A DNA stretch of 64,000 nucleotides. Origin: Steroidobacter gossypii (GTDB lineage Bacteria; Pseudomonadota; Gammaproteobacteria; Steroidobacterales; Steroidobacteraceae). Below, in pieces: positions 9,606 to 17,780 of the stretch. The notes beneath the pieces were generated by a model, which was not told where the DNA came from, made no database searches, and saw only the letters and a list, made by a program, of their open reading frames with translations. The position numbers were made by a program, and so were the translations under genes. The first letter of the stretch is position 1. Each line of letters starts with the position of its first letter. The DNA lies in the NCBI RefSeq assembly GCF_016801985.1, contig NZ_JAEVLS010000008.1:124001-188000 (forward strand), read 5' to 3'.

Positions 9606-10804
9606 GCTCGTACGTCCAAGAGTCGGGCGGCGCGTGCGCCGGTGTCGCCAGCGGGCATGCCGTGCAAACAAACGATCCGATCGATCTCGAGTCCCGCATC
9701 GCGCAGGATGGCTTCGAGCTCGCCGGCCCGGGCGGACAAAGCATTGACGATGCCGGGCGATTCGGCCCGCAGTTGCACCCCGACGCGATGACCGGTCAAT
9801 GTGACTTTCGCATGCAGTGCGCCGACCGGTCCGAGGTCCATCGCTGCTTCCACGCTCCACGAGTCGCCGCCGCCGGAATCTTTGCGCGACCCGTCGTGCT
9901 CGATACGCAGTCGGAGCATGGAGGCGCGGTCTTCGTGACGCACCGGTAATTCCACCAGCATCGCCTGCACCGATGGATCGGGGGCGGCGTTGCCGATCTG
10001 CGTTGTGGTCAGGCGTGCGATTGCGCCGTCGGTCTGACGCGCCAGTTCATTGAGCTGCTGATCGGCGGCTTCGATCATCGAGAACGTCGCCGGTGCTGCG
10101 TTGAGTGCAGCTAAAGGTCCGCGAGCTGTTGGAACGGGCGCATTCATTGCGCTCTCGGAATGCGCCGCATGCGGGCGCGCGCCGTGCTCGCGAAGGGTGC
10201 GGCTCAAGGTGAGCATCAGTGCTTTCAAATCGTTGACCAGCACTTTGGGGTCGGCCAGGCCGCGCGAGGTATCGGCGAGGTTGGCTTCCAGGAAGGCGCC
10301 GGAGCGCTGGATGGCGCTGGCCAATGTTTTAGGGTCGCTGAGGGAATCGGCATCAGGCAGTGCCTGCCAGAGTTGAGTTGCTGCCTGCGTCACGGCCTTC
10401 GGCAACTGGGCTGCGCCATGCTTTCCCTGCGCCAGCCAGGAAAGATTCGCGAGCATCAACGCTGCGCTTTCCTGACGTGGAACGAAGCGGCGCATGGCGT
10501 CGGCTACCACCGTTGCGTCGGCGCTGACGGGCCTGGCGGAGGAGAGTGTCTCCAGCGCCAGCACCGGGCTGTTACGTAACACGCGGACCTGTAACACCTC
10601 GCCGTTGGCCGGGCCGGCGTTGTTGCCGTTCGCCAGGCGGGCCGAATGGCGCTGGCCGCCGATGTCGAGCCACAGCTGACCGCTGGCGGCGTCGCGCACT
10701 GCGACGGCCTGCAGGAGCGCGCCAACGCGCCACTCCGACAGCAGGCTCGGGGTGCTGCTCCCGGCCGGGCTGGTACCGCGAAAGTCCACCAGGTCGATAC
10801 GCAT
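9602..10804 (-). CDS. fliK: Flagellar hook-length control protein FliK
   Basis: About 400 residues. The N-terminal two thirds are Ala-rich and low in conservation, as in other FliK proteins. The C-terminal Flg_hook domain (from about residue 280) is recognizable: MLVELPVRHEDRASMLRLRI, then the LGPVGALHAKVTLTGHRVGV block and a final LHGMPAG segment. FliK is a secreted ruler that measures the hook and triggers the FlhB substrate switch. I chose ATG 10804 (MRIDLVDF); a GTG at 10852 would add 16 residues but has no Shine-Dalgarno. The gene is upstream of and overlaps the FlhX-like gene. Confidence 0.82.
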   Translation of the reverse strand: MRIDLVDFRGTSPAGSSTPSLLSEWRVGALLQAVAVRDAASGQLWLDIGGQRHSARLANGNNAGPANGEVLQVRVLRNSPVLALETLSSARPVSADATVVADAMRRFVPRQESAALMLANLSWLAQGKHGAAQLPKAVTQAATQLWQALPDADSLSDPKTLASAIQRSGAFLEANLADTSRGLADPKVLVNDLKALMLTLSRTLREHGARPHAAHSESAMNAPVPTARGPLAALNAAPATFSMIEAADQQLNELARQTDGAIARLTTTQIGNAAPDPSVQAMLVELPVRHEDRASMLRLRIEHDGSRKDSGGGDSWSVEAAMDLGPVGALHAKVTLTGHRVGVQLRAESPGIVNALSARAGELEAILRDAGLEIDRIVCLHGMPAGDTGARAARLLDVRA

Positions 10805-10929
10805 GATGCCGCCGCTCGGTGTGAGCACGAACTCCAACGTGAACTGCTTCACTTATTTAACGGCAGGGAAACCCGGAGCTTGAGGCGACCACGGTCAAGT
10901 AGTGCGACGTGGCTCACTCAAAGCCCATC

Positions 10930-10956
10930 TAAAGCAACCATGCTGCATGCCGATAT
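10930..10956 (+). promoter_or_regulatory. Sigma-28 (FliA) promoter of the chemotaxis operon
   Basis: TAAAGCAA, an 11-bp spacer, then GCCGATAT. This matches the enterobacterial FliA consensus TAAAGTTT-N11-GCCGATAA at the whole TAAA core and at seven of eight -10 positions. The predicted start is near 10963, about 30 nt before the ATG of the STAS gene. It is the best promoter match in the window and places the whole che operon in the late flagellar class. Confidence 0.8.
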
Positions 10957-10992
10957 GAATCCCGAATCTGTGAAATCAGTAACAAGAGCCTC

Positions 10993-12702
10993 ATGAAAAA
11001 CAGCAAGCGCAAACGATCCGCCAAAGCCGCACGCGCCGTTCAGGCGTCGAGCGTCGAAGCTGTTGTCGTCGAAACGCCGGCTGTGGTTGCTGCCGAGTCT
11101 GTCAATGAATTGAGCCCGGTCGCGGTTGATGCGTTGATTGCTGAGCCTGTCTCCCCTGTGATGTCGATGGATGCCTCTGGCGTGGAATCGTCTGCGTTTG
11201 CGGATTCCAGCGCCGAGACGGTCGTCGCCGAGACCGCCGAGTCCGTGCACGCCGCCGCCGAGCAGCTTCTTGCCCAGGCGTCCGCCTGGATGGACGCCGA
11301 CGCGTCCCTTGCCACTGCCCCCGAATGGGTCGACCCCACCGCCGACACCGTGGTCGCCGTCGAAGCCGACCTCTTTTCAACGTCCGCGTCCGCTGCGGCC
11401 GAAGCCGTTCTTGTTGAGACGGCCGGGTCCGCCACGACCGAAGCCGCTCTCATTGAGACGTCTGAGTCGGCATTCGCCGGGGCCGACGCCGTGGTTGTTG
11501 CGACGTCCGAGTTCGCCGCGGCCGACACCGTTCTCACTGAAACGGCCGAGTCGGTTAGCGCCGCCGAAGCGCTTTCTGTCGAATCGTCCGTGTATGCGCA
11601 CAGCGCGACCGACAGCATTCTTGATGCAGCGGCTGAGTCGACGCACGCCGCCGCTAACATCGCTCTGATTGAAGCATCCGAGTCGTCGCCGGCTACGAGC
11701 GAATCCGCTCTCGTTGAAACGTCCGAGCTGGCGCCGGCTACGAGGGAATCCGCTCTCGTTGAAACGTCCGAGCTGGCGCCGGCTACGAGCGAATCTGCTC
11801 TCGTTGAAATGTCCGAGTCGTCGCCGGCTACGAGCGAGTCCGCTCTCGTTGAAACGGCCGAGCTGGCGCCGGCTACGAGCGAGTCCGCTCTCGTTGAAGC
11901 GTCGGAGCTGGCGCCGGCTACGAGCGAATCCGCTCTCGTTGAAGCGTCCGAGCTGGCGCCTGTCACGAGCGGAGCCGCTCTCGTTGAAACGTCGGAGCTG
12001 GCGCCCGCTGCTACCGACGCCGCTCTCGTTGAGACGTCGGAGTCGGCGCGCGCATCGAGCGACGCCGTGTTTGATGAAACGGCTGAGTCGGCCGGCGCGG
12101 CTGCCGTAGAGATTCCTGTTGAAGCGGCCGAGCCAACGCATGGCGTGGCCGAAGCCGTTGTCGATGGTGTGACTGAGTCGGCGCATGCCGCCGCTGGAAA
12201 TGTACTTAGTGAAGCGGCCGATTCCGCAAACGCCGTGAGCGAAGCCGTTTTCGTTGAAGCGGTCGCGGCGGTACATGTCGCCGAAACGACCGTTCCCGAA
12301 GCGCCGGACTCAGTGCACAGCGGCGAATCTGGTCATGCGTCGAAGCCGGCGCAGGCCGCGGCAGAAACAGTCGCCGAAGCCGAGCCGGCTGCGAACGAAC
12401 CCCCGCGGCCCGTCGAGCCCCTCATCGTCCTCGCCGCCAACTGCAGCGTCAAAGATGCCGCAGCGCTTAAAACGTCTTTGTGCGCGCTCGCACAGCAGAG
12501 CACCGAAGTGACTCTCGACGTGAGCGCCGTCGAACGTGTCGACACCGCGACCATGCAACTGCTGTGCGCCTTCGTGCGCGACCGCAGCGGTCGCAATCAG
12601 AGCGTCGTGTGGCGCGGCGAATCGCAAGCCCTGCACGACGCGGTGCGCCTGCTCGGCGTGGGTGAGCTGCTGCGCTGGCAGCCGAAAGAGGTAGCCGCAT
12701 GA
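10993..12702 (+). CDS. Repeat-rich STAS-domain protein heading the che operon
   Basis: 569 residues. A short basic start (MKNSKRKRSAKAARAV) is followed by about 450 residues made almost only of Ala, Ser, Glu, Val and Thr in imperfect 15-residue units of the type ESALVETSELAPATS. Units are near-identical between residues 237 and 326 and degenerate to both sides. The C-terminal 95 residues form a STAS-like domain (PLIVLAANCSVKDAAALKTS, then LDVSAVERVDTATMQLLCAF and a SQALHDAVRLLGVGELLRW end). STAS domains commonly bind partner proteins or kinases. The stop overlaps cheY by 4 bp, so it is coupled to the chemotaxis genes. The acidic, low-complexity spacer and its repeats are unusual; its function is unknown. 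Confidence 0.85.
   Translation: MKNSKRKRSAKAARAVQASSVEAVVVETPAVVAAESVNELSPVAVDALIAEPVSPVMSMDASGVESSAFADSSAETVVAETAESVHAAAEQLLAQASAWMDADASLATAPEWVDPTADTVVAVEADLFSTSASAAAEAVLVETAGSATTEAALIETSESAFAGADAVVVATSEFAAADTVLTETAESVSAAEALSVESSVYAHSATDSILDAAAESTHAAANIALIEASESSPATSESALVETSELAPATRESALVETSELAPATSESALVEMSESSPATSESALVETAELAPATSESALVEASELAPATSESALVEASELAPVTSGAALVETSELAPAATDAALVETSESARASSDAVFDETAESAGAAAVEIPVEAAEPTHGVAEAVVDGVTESAHAAAGNVLSEAADSANAVSEAVFVEAVAAVHVAETTVPEAPDSVHSGESGHASKPAQAAAETVAEAEPAANEPPRPVEPLIVLAANCSVKDAAALKTSLCALAQQSTEVTLDVSAVERVDTATMQLLCAFVRDRSGRNQSVVWRGESQALHDAVRLLGVGELLRWQPKEVAA
11701..12105 (+). repeat. 45-bp tandem coding repeats
   Basis: Nine consecutive 45-bp units begin at 11701 and every 45 bp to 12061. 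The first six (to 11970) are nearly identical and encode ESALVETSELAPATS with changes at a few positions; the last three are diverged. Further degenerate units of the same theme occur upstream from about 11400. Unit length is a multiple of three, so copy-number change keeps the frame open. The repeat also opens long false frames on the minus strand. Confidence 0.93.
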
Positions 12703-13061
12703 CGCGGATTCTGGCCGTCGACGATTCGCCTTCGATGCGCGACATGGTCCGCATCGCGCTGACCAGCGCGGGCTTCGATGTGACTTCCGCCGGCGACGGC
12801 CAGGAAGCGCTCGATATCGCGCGGCAATCCGGTTTCGATTTGGTGCTCTCCGACGTCAACATGCCAGTGATGGACGGCATCCAGCTGATTCGCGCGCTGC
12901 GCGCCGAATCCGCCTACCGACACATTCCCATCCTGATGCTGACTACCGAAGCGGGCCCCGACCGTAAGAAAGAAGGCAAGGACGCCGGCGCCACCGGCTG
13001 GATCGTGAAACCTTTCGATCCGGCGCAACTCGTGGCGACCATGCATCGCGTGCTGAGGTAA
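12699..13061 (+). CDS. cheY: Chemotaxis response regulator CheY
   Basis: 120 residues, a single receiver domain. Acid pocket D8 and D9 (AVDDSPSMR), phosphorylation site D52 (SDVNMPVMDG), switch threonine in LMLTTEAG and lysine K104 (IVKPF). No output domain, as expected for CheY, which when phosphorylated by CheA binds the flagellar switch. Its ATG overlaps the stop of the STAS gene, and cheA follows after 7 bp. The sequence resembles the single-domain regulators placed beside cheA in non-enteric che operons; a CheY-like phosphate sink is possible if another cheY exists elsewhere. Confidence 0.93.
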   Translation: MTRILAVDDSPSMRDMVRIALTSAGFDVTSAGDGQEALDIARQSGFDLVLSDVNMPVMDGIQLIRALRAESAYRHIPILMLTTEAGPDRKKEGKDAGATGWIVKPFDPAQLVATMHRVLR

Positions 13062-13068
13062 TACAAAA

Positions 13069-15153
13069 GTGGCCATCGATCTCGCCCAATTTCACGATGC
13101 CTTTTTCGAAGAGAGCTTCGAAGCGCTCGATTCGATGGAGGCGGCTCTGCTCCAGCTCAACCCGGGCGCGCCCGAGCCGGAGCTGATCGGAACGATTTTC
13201 CGCGTCGCTCACTCCATCAAGGGCGGCAGCGCGACTTTCGGCTTCTCCGAAGTCGCCTCGTTCACTCACACCTGCGAAACGTTGCTCGACGAACTGCGCG
13301 CCAATCGCATGCAGGTGACGCGGCACGTGACCGATCTGCTGCTGAAGTCAGTGGACGTGATGCGCGACATGCTGCGCTCGGTGCAGCGTAAGGAAGCCAT
13401 CGATCAACAGAAGGTCGCCGACCTGCAGTTCGATCTGGAACTGGCGATCGCGCAGAAGAATCAGCCCGCCGCCGCGCCTGCTCCGGCGCCAGCCGCTGCC
13501 GCTCCGGTCGAAGCAGCGAAGCCGGCCGCCGCGCACCGTTGGCGCATCATGTTCCGTCCGTATCCGCAGCTGTTCGTGCACGGCAACGATCCGTTGCGCA
13601 TGCTGCGCGAACTGGGCGAGCTCGGTCAGCTCACCGTCAAGCTCGACGGCAATGCCTTGCCGGCGCTGGAAGAGCTCGAACCCGAATCGTGCTATCTCGC
13701 CTGGGAGCTCACGCTCGACGGTGATGTGAAGCGCGAAGCCATCAGCAGTGTGTTCGATTGGGCTGAAGGCGATTGCGACCTGGAGATCACTGAAGAGACT
13801 GCGCCAGTAGCCGCTGCGCCTGCGGTCGCGCCGGCTGCGGCCCCGGAAGTGAAGCCTTCCAATGTAGTAAACATCGCCGATGCCAAGCCGAGCGCCGAGC
13901 CGGCGCTCCAGGCTGCAACACCGGCTGCACCGAGTGCGGGAGTAGAGGCTGCTCCGAAAGCGGGCCAGATGACCGATGGCGGCTCGATCCGCGTCAGCAC
14001 CGAAAAGATCGACGAGCTGATGAACACCGTCGGCGAGCTGGTCATCACTCAGTCCATGTTGACCCAGCTGGGCAGCAAGTTCAGCGGCGCGGCCGCCGAG
14101 CAGTTGCGCTCGGGCCTGGCCGCTTTGGAAAGAAACGTTCGCGAGCTGCAGGAAAGCGTCATGCGGGTGCGCATGCTGCCGATCAGCTTCGTGTTCAGCC
14201 GCTTCCCGCGCATGGTGCGCGATCTGAGCCAGCGTCTGGGCAAGCAGGTCGATCTGAAGATGACCGGCGACCAGACCGAGCTGGACAAGACGGTCATGGA
14301 AAAGATCGGCGATCCGCTGGTGCACCTCGTGCGCAACAGCGTCGACCACGGCATCGAAATGCCCGATGTGCGTGCTGCTGGCGGCAAGACGCCGAACGGC
14401 ACCGTGTTCCTCAACGCTTATCACAAGGGCGGCAGCATCACCATCGAAGTGGGCGATGACGGCGGCGGCTTGAACAAGGAGCGCATTCTCAAGAAGGCGC
14501 GCGAGCGCAATCTGGTCGGCGCCAACGACCCGCTGAGCGAGGAGCAGATCTACGATCTGATCTTCCTGCCAGGCTTCTCCACGGCCGAGCAGACCACCGA
14601 CATTTCCGGCCGCGGCGTCGGCATGGACGTGGTGCGTCGGAATATCAAGGAGCTGGGCGGCACCATCGAAGTGCGCTCCACGCCCACCAAGGGCTCGCGC
14701 TTCATCATCACGCTGCCGTTGACGTTGGCCATCGTCGACGGTCAGTCGGTGGCGGTCGGCACCGAAACATACATCGTGCCGCTGATCACCATCATCGAGT
14801 CCTTGCAGTTGAAGCAGGGCATGGTGAATCGCGTCGCCGGCCAGGGTGAAGTGTTCTGGTTCCGCGACGCGTACGTGCCGGTGGTCCGCCTGCACGAACT
14901 GTTCGGCCTGGAGCCGCGCACCAAGCAGTTGCACGAAGGTTTGATCATGGTCGTGGAAGGCGAGGGCCGCAAGGTGGGCCTGTTCGTCGACGACCTGCTC
15001 GGCCAGCAGCAAGTGGTCATCAAATCGCTGGAAACGAATTTCCGGCGCGTCGACGGCGTCTCGGGCGCCACCATCCTGGGCGATGGCGCGGTGGCGCTGA
15101 TCCTGGATGTGCCGGGCTTGATTCGCGTCGCGACGCAGAGGATGGCGGCCTGA
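13069..15153 (+). CDS. cheA: Chemotaxis histidine kinase CheA
   Basis: 694 residues starting at a GTG. P1 Hpt domain with the phospho-histidine H48 (RVAHSIKGGSATFGF); Ala/Pro linker; a P2-like regulator-binding domain (about 160-245); second linker; P3 dimerization helices (RVSTEKIDELMNTVGELVIT); P4 ATPase with N-box HLVRNSVDHGIE and G-boxes around VGDDGGG and GRGVGMDVV; P5 CheW-like domain to the end. CheA autophosphorylates under MCP control and passes phosphate to CheY and CheB. It is 7 bp after cheY; a perfect palindrome follows its stop. Confidence 0.96.
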   Translation: MAIDLAQFHDAFFEESFEALDSMEAALLQLNPGAPEPELIGTIFRVAHSIKGGSATFGFSEVASFTHTCETLLDELRANRMQVTRHVTDLLLKSVDVMRDMLRSVQRKEAIDQQKVADLQFDLELAIAQKNQPAAAPAPAPAAAAPVEAAKPAAAHRWRIMFRPYPQLFVHGNDPLRMLRELGELGQLTVKLDGNALPALEELEPESCYLAWELTLDGDVKREAISSVFDWAEGDCDLEITEETAPVAAAPAVAPAAAPEVKPSNVVNIADAKPSAEPALQAATPAAPSAGVEAAPKAGQMTDGGSIRVSTEKIDELMNTVGELVITQSMLTQLGSKFSGAAAEQLRSGLAALERNVRELQESVMRVRMLPISFVFSRFPRMVRDLSQRLGKQVDLKMTGDQTELDKTVMEKIGDPLVHLVRNSVDHGIEMPDVRAAGGKTPNGTVFLNAYHKGGSITIEVGDDGGGLNKERILKKARERNLVGANDPLSEEQIYDLIFLPGFSTAEQTTDISGRGVGMDVVRRNIKELGGTIEVRSTPTKGSRFIITLPLTLAIVDGQSVAVGTETYIVPLITIIESLQLKQGMVNRVAGQGEVFWFRDAYVPVVRLHELFGLEPRTKQLHEGLIMVVEGEGRKVGLFVDDLLGQQQVVIKSLETNFRRVDGVSGATILGDGAVALILDVPGLIRVATQRMAA

Positions 15154-15158
15154 TTTAG

Positions 15159-15180
15159 TGCGGCCGCCCGGGCGGCCGCA
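15159..15180. repeat. Perfect 22-bp palindrome after cheA
   Basis: The arms TGCGGCCGCCC and GGGCGGCCGCA are exact reverse complements with no spacer. It lies 6 bp after the cheA stop. No T-run follows, so it is not a standard Rho-independent terminator; it may be an RNA hairpin that marks or protects the cheA mRNA 3' end. Confidence 0.75.
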
Positions 15181-15299
15181 ACGCGCCTGACCGGAGTGCC
15201 CGTACGGATAGCCGGGTGGATCAGGCGCGAGCATGGAATGTTTGGGGTTCACAAAAGCAAGTTGGGGCTCGAGAAAGCGGAGCTAAGGAAATCGTCGTC

Positions 15300-17033
15300 A
15301 TGAATACGTGGAATATTTCAGTTAAGGCCAAGCTGTTCACCACGCTGGCGTTGGCGGGGATCGTGATGATCCTGGTCGGTGTCATCGGTCTGGGCGGCAC
15401 CAAGTCCTCCAATTCCGACCTGGATGCGATCTTCTCCAATCGCTTCATGCCCACGGGCTGGGTCGGTGAGATCGAGACCCACGAGCGCGCGGTGCTCGAA
15501 AAAGCCGAGGAAGTGGTCATCCGGCAGGATGCCTCGGCGATCAGGGCGGCCATGGATCTGCTTCAGGAGCGCGAAGGCGCGGTGAAGGAGCTGCTGCGCA
15601 AGCTCGACGCCACCGAGCTCACCGACAAGGAGCGCGAGATCGTCGCGCAGTTCCGCGCTCACGGCAGCGAAGTGCTCAATCACGTGCAGGAAGCGTTGCT
15701 GGCCGCACAGGCTGGCAACTTCAGCCCGGCTGAAAGCGCGCTGATCGAAAAGGCGCGCCCTGCCTACGAAAAGCTCAACTCCGCCGGCGACACTCTGCTC
15801 AAGACGCAGATCGAAGTGGCGCAGCAGATGCGCACCGAGGCGGACAGCTCCTTCAAGAAGGCGAGCGCGCTGATCATCGGCGCCATCGTGGTTGGCATCG
15901 GCCTGTCGGCGCTGCTGGGTTTCCTGATCATTCGCTCCATCGTCAGCACGCTGAACGCGGCGGTGAACATCGCCGATCGCATCGCCAATGGCGAGCTGGG
16001 CAACGACGTGCGCGTCGACAGCCGCGACGAGCTGGGTCGCCTGCTCGAAGCGCTCAAGCGCATGGATGGCAAGCTCGTGGAAATCGTCGGCGGCGTGCGC
16101 GGCAGCGCGGATGCGGTCGGCGCGGCGGCTCGCCAGCTGTCGCACGGTAATGACGATCTTTCTCAGCGCACGCAGGAACAAGCGGCCGCGCTGGAAGAAA
16201 CAGCGTCCAGCATGGAAGAGATGACCGCCACAGTGAAACAGAACGCGGACAACGCGCGCCAGGCGAATCAGCTGGCCGTGGGCGCTCGCGAACAGGCGGA
16301 GAAGGGCGGCGCCGTGGTTCAGCGGGCGATCGAAGCGGTGGGCGAGATCAACCACTCCAGCCGCAAGATCGCCGACATCATCGGCGTGATCGACGAGATC
16401 GCCTTCCAGACCAACCTGCTGGCGTTGAACGCGGCGGTCGAAGCGGCGCGTGCCGGCGAACAGGGCCGCGGCTTCGCGGTGGTCGCGACCGAAGTGCGCA
16501 ACCTCGCTCAGCGCAGCGCCAGTGCCGCGAAGGAGATCAAAGGTCTCATCAACGACTCGGTCGACAAGGTCAAAGTCGGCTCGCAGCTGGTCGACGAGTC
16601 CGGCAAGACGCTCTCGGAAATCATGGAAAGCGTCAAGAAAGTCACCGACATCGTGGCCGAGATCGCCGCCGCTTCCGAAGAACAGTCGGCCGGCATCGAG
16701 CAGGTCAACAACGCCGTCAGCCAGATGGACAACGTCACGCAGCAGAACGCTGCGCTGGTGGAAGAAGCGTCCGCGGCCAGCAAGTCCATGGAACAGCAGT
16801 CGGCCACGCTGGTCTCGCAGATCGGATATTTCCGCCGGGCCGATGGCAGCGGCATCACCGGCTCGGGCCCGCACGCCTCCGCAGAAGTCGTCCGTATCGC
16901 TCCGACCGCTGTCGCCAAGCCGCGTACCGCGGTCCGCAAGGCTGGCCTGGGCGCCCCGGGCAAACCCGCTCGCTCGAGCGCAGCGCCTCTGGCTCGCGCC
17001 AGCGGCGATGACAGTCAGTGGAGCGATTTCTAA
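15300..17033 (+). CDS. Methyl-accepting chemotaxis protein
   Basis: 577 residues. Two transmembrane helices (about 13-33 and 190-212) flank a helical four-helix-bundle ligand domain; then HAMP (IADRIANGELGNDVRVDSRD) and a cytoplasmic coiled coil with the signalling hairpin [20 protein letters not shown], which contacts CheA and CheW. The very end is ...DDSQWSDF: the last five residues QWSDF fit the aromatic pentapeptide that tethers CheR/CheB to receptors. ATG 15300 has AAGGAAA upstream; the open frame extends back to 15216 without a good start. It sits between cheA and cheW in the operon, so it is probably the main receptor of this array. Confidence 0.94.
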   Translation: MNTWNISVKAKLFTTLALAGIVMILVGVIGLGGTKSSNSDLDAIFSNRFMPTGWVGEIETHERAVLEKAEEVVIRQDASAIRAAMDLLQEREGAVKELLRKLDATELTDKEREIVAQFRAHGSEVLNHVQEALLAAQAGNFSPAESALIEKARPAYEKLNSAGDTLLKTQIEVAQQMRTEADSSFKKASALIIGAIVVGIGLSALLGFLIIRSIVSTLNAAVNIADRIANGELGNDVRVDSRDELGRLLEALKRMDGKLVEIVGGVRGSADAVGAAARQLSHGNDDLSQRTQEQAAALEETASSMEEMTATVKQNADNARQANQLAVGAREQAEKGGAVVQRAIEAVGEINHSSRKIADIIGVIDEIAFQTNLLALNAAVEAARAGEQGRGFAVVATEVRNLAQRSASAAKEIKGLINDSVDKVKVGSQLVDESGKTLSEIMESVKKVTDIVAEIAAASEEQSAGIEQVNNAVSQMDNVTQQNAALVEEASAASKSMEQQSATLVSQIGYFRRADGSGITGSGPHASAEVVRIAPTAVAKPRTAVRKAGLGAPGKPARSSAAPLARASGDDSQWSDF

Positions 17034-17039
17034 TCGTCA

Positions 17040-17071
17040 GCTCCGGTCGCCCGCCTGCGGGCGACCGGAGC
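17040..17071. repeat. Perfect 15-bp-stem hairpin between MCP and cheW
   Basis: GCTCCGGTCGCCCGC and its exact complement GCGGGCGACCGGAGC are separated by only CT. A second small perfect hairpin (CCGGCG-CA-CGCCGG, 17071-17084) follows at once. There is no T-run, so termination is doubtful. The stem begins 7 bp after the MCP stop and lies about 130 bp before cheW. Confidence 0.8.
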
Positions 17072-17200
17072 CGGCGCACGCCGGATGCAGCGAATGTCTT
17101 ACTCATTCCGCACCGGCGCACGCCGATAAACCTAATGAGCGCTGTCAATTGACGCCGGCCGGTCGCCGGCGATGCACCAGGCAGCTTTGGAGTTTGTTTC

Positions 17201-17707
17201 ATGACCAATCAAGTTGCTGCGCAGATCGACGCCGCCGCGGCCGGTTCCAACCAGGTGCTGACCTTCACCCTGGGCGATGAGACCTACGGCGTGGACATCC
17301 TGCGAGTGCAGGAGATTCGTGGCTGGTCTCCGGTCACGCGTATTCCGCAGGCGCCCAGCCACGTGCTTGGCGTGTTGAACCTGCGCGGTTCGATCGTGCC
17401 GATCGTGGACCTGCGCATGCGCTTCAACCTGCAGCATGCCGAGTACACCCCGCTCACGGTCATTATCGTGCTGTCGGTGCAGTCGCCCATCGGCCGTCGC
17501 GATTTCGGCGTGGTGGTCGACGGCGTGTCCGACGTGATCGACGTGGCCGCCAACGATGTGAAGCCGGCGCCGGAATTCGGCGCGCACGTGAGCACCGAGT
17601 TCATCGAAGGTCTGGCTTCAGTGTCGGGTCGCATGGTGATGCTGCTCGACATCGATCAACTGATCGGGGCCGACGTCACGGGTGTGGCGCTGAATCCTGC
17701 GGCCTGA
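17201..17707 (+). CDS. cheW: Chemotaxis coupling protein CheW
   Basis: 168 residues, one CheW (SH3-like) domain. Typical blocks are visible: LTFTLGDETYGVDILRVQEI at the start, IPQAPSHVLGVLNLRGSIVPIVDLR in the centre, and FGVVVDGVSDVIDV, then the end LLDIDQLIG. CheW bridges the MCP signalling tips to the P5 domain of CheA. The gene lies 167 bp after the MCP, a spacer holding strong hairpins, and 73 bp before cheR. Confidence 0.96.
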   Translation: MTNQVAAQIDAAAAGSNQVLTFTLGDETYGVDILRVQEIRGWSPVTRIPQAPSHVLGVLNLRGSIVPIVDLRMRFNLQHAEYTPLTVIIVLSVQSPIGRRDFGVVVDGVSDVIDVAANDVKPAPEFGAHVSTEFIEGLASVSGRMVMLLDIDQLIGADVTGVALNPAA

Positions 17708-17725
17708 GCCGATGACAAGTGACTG

Positions 17726-17757
17726 ACGGCTCGCGAGGAGCCTTCCTTGCGAGCCGT
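17726..17757. repeat. Hairpin between cheW and cheR
   Basis: ACGGCTCGC (17726-17734) and GCGAGCCGT (17749-17757) form a perfect 9-bp stem with a 14-nt loop that can itself pair AGGA with TCCT. No T-run follows. Third stem-loop at a gene junction of the che operon. Confidence 0.65.
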
Positions 17758-17780
17758 TGTTCACCCGCGAACCCGTCCAT

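Noticed and set aside
11040-12276. Long minus-strand open frames (308 and 299 codons) across the STAS gene
   Set aside because: They arise because the 45-bp coding repeat keeps other frames open; their peptides are low-complexity and have no domain or ribosome-binding site.
15159-15180. Rho-independent terminator after cheA
   Set aside because: The palindrome is perfect but has no T-run and the MCP and cheW follow in the same orientation; kept only as a repeat.
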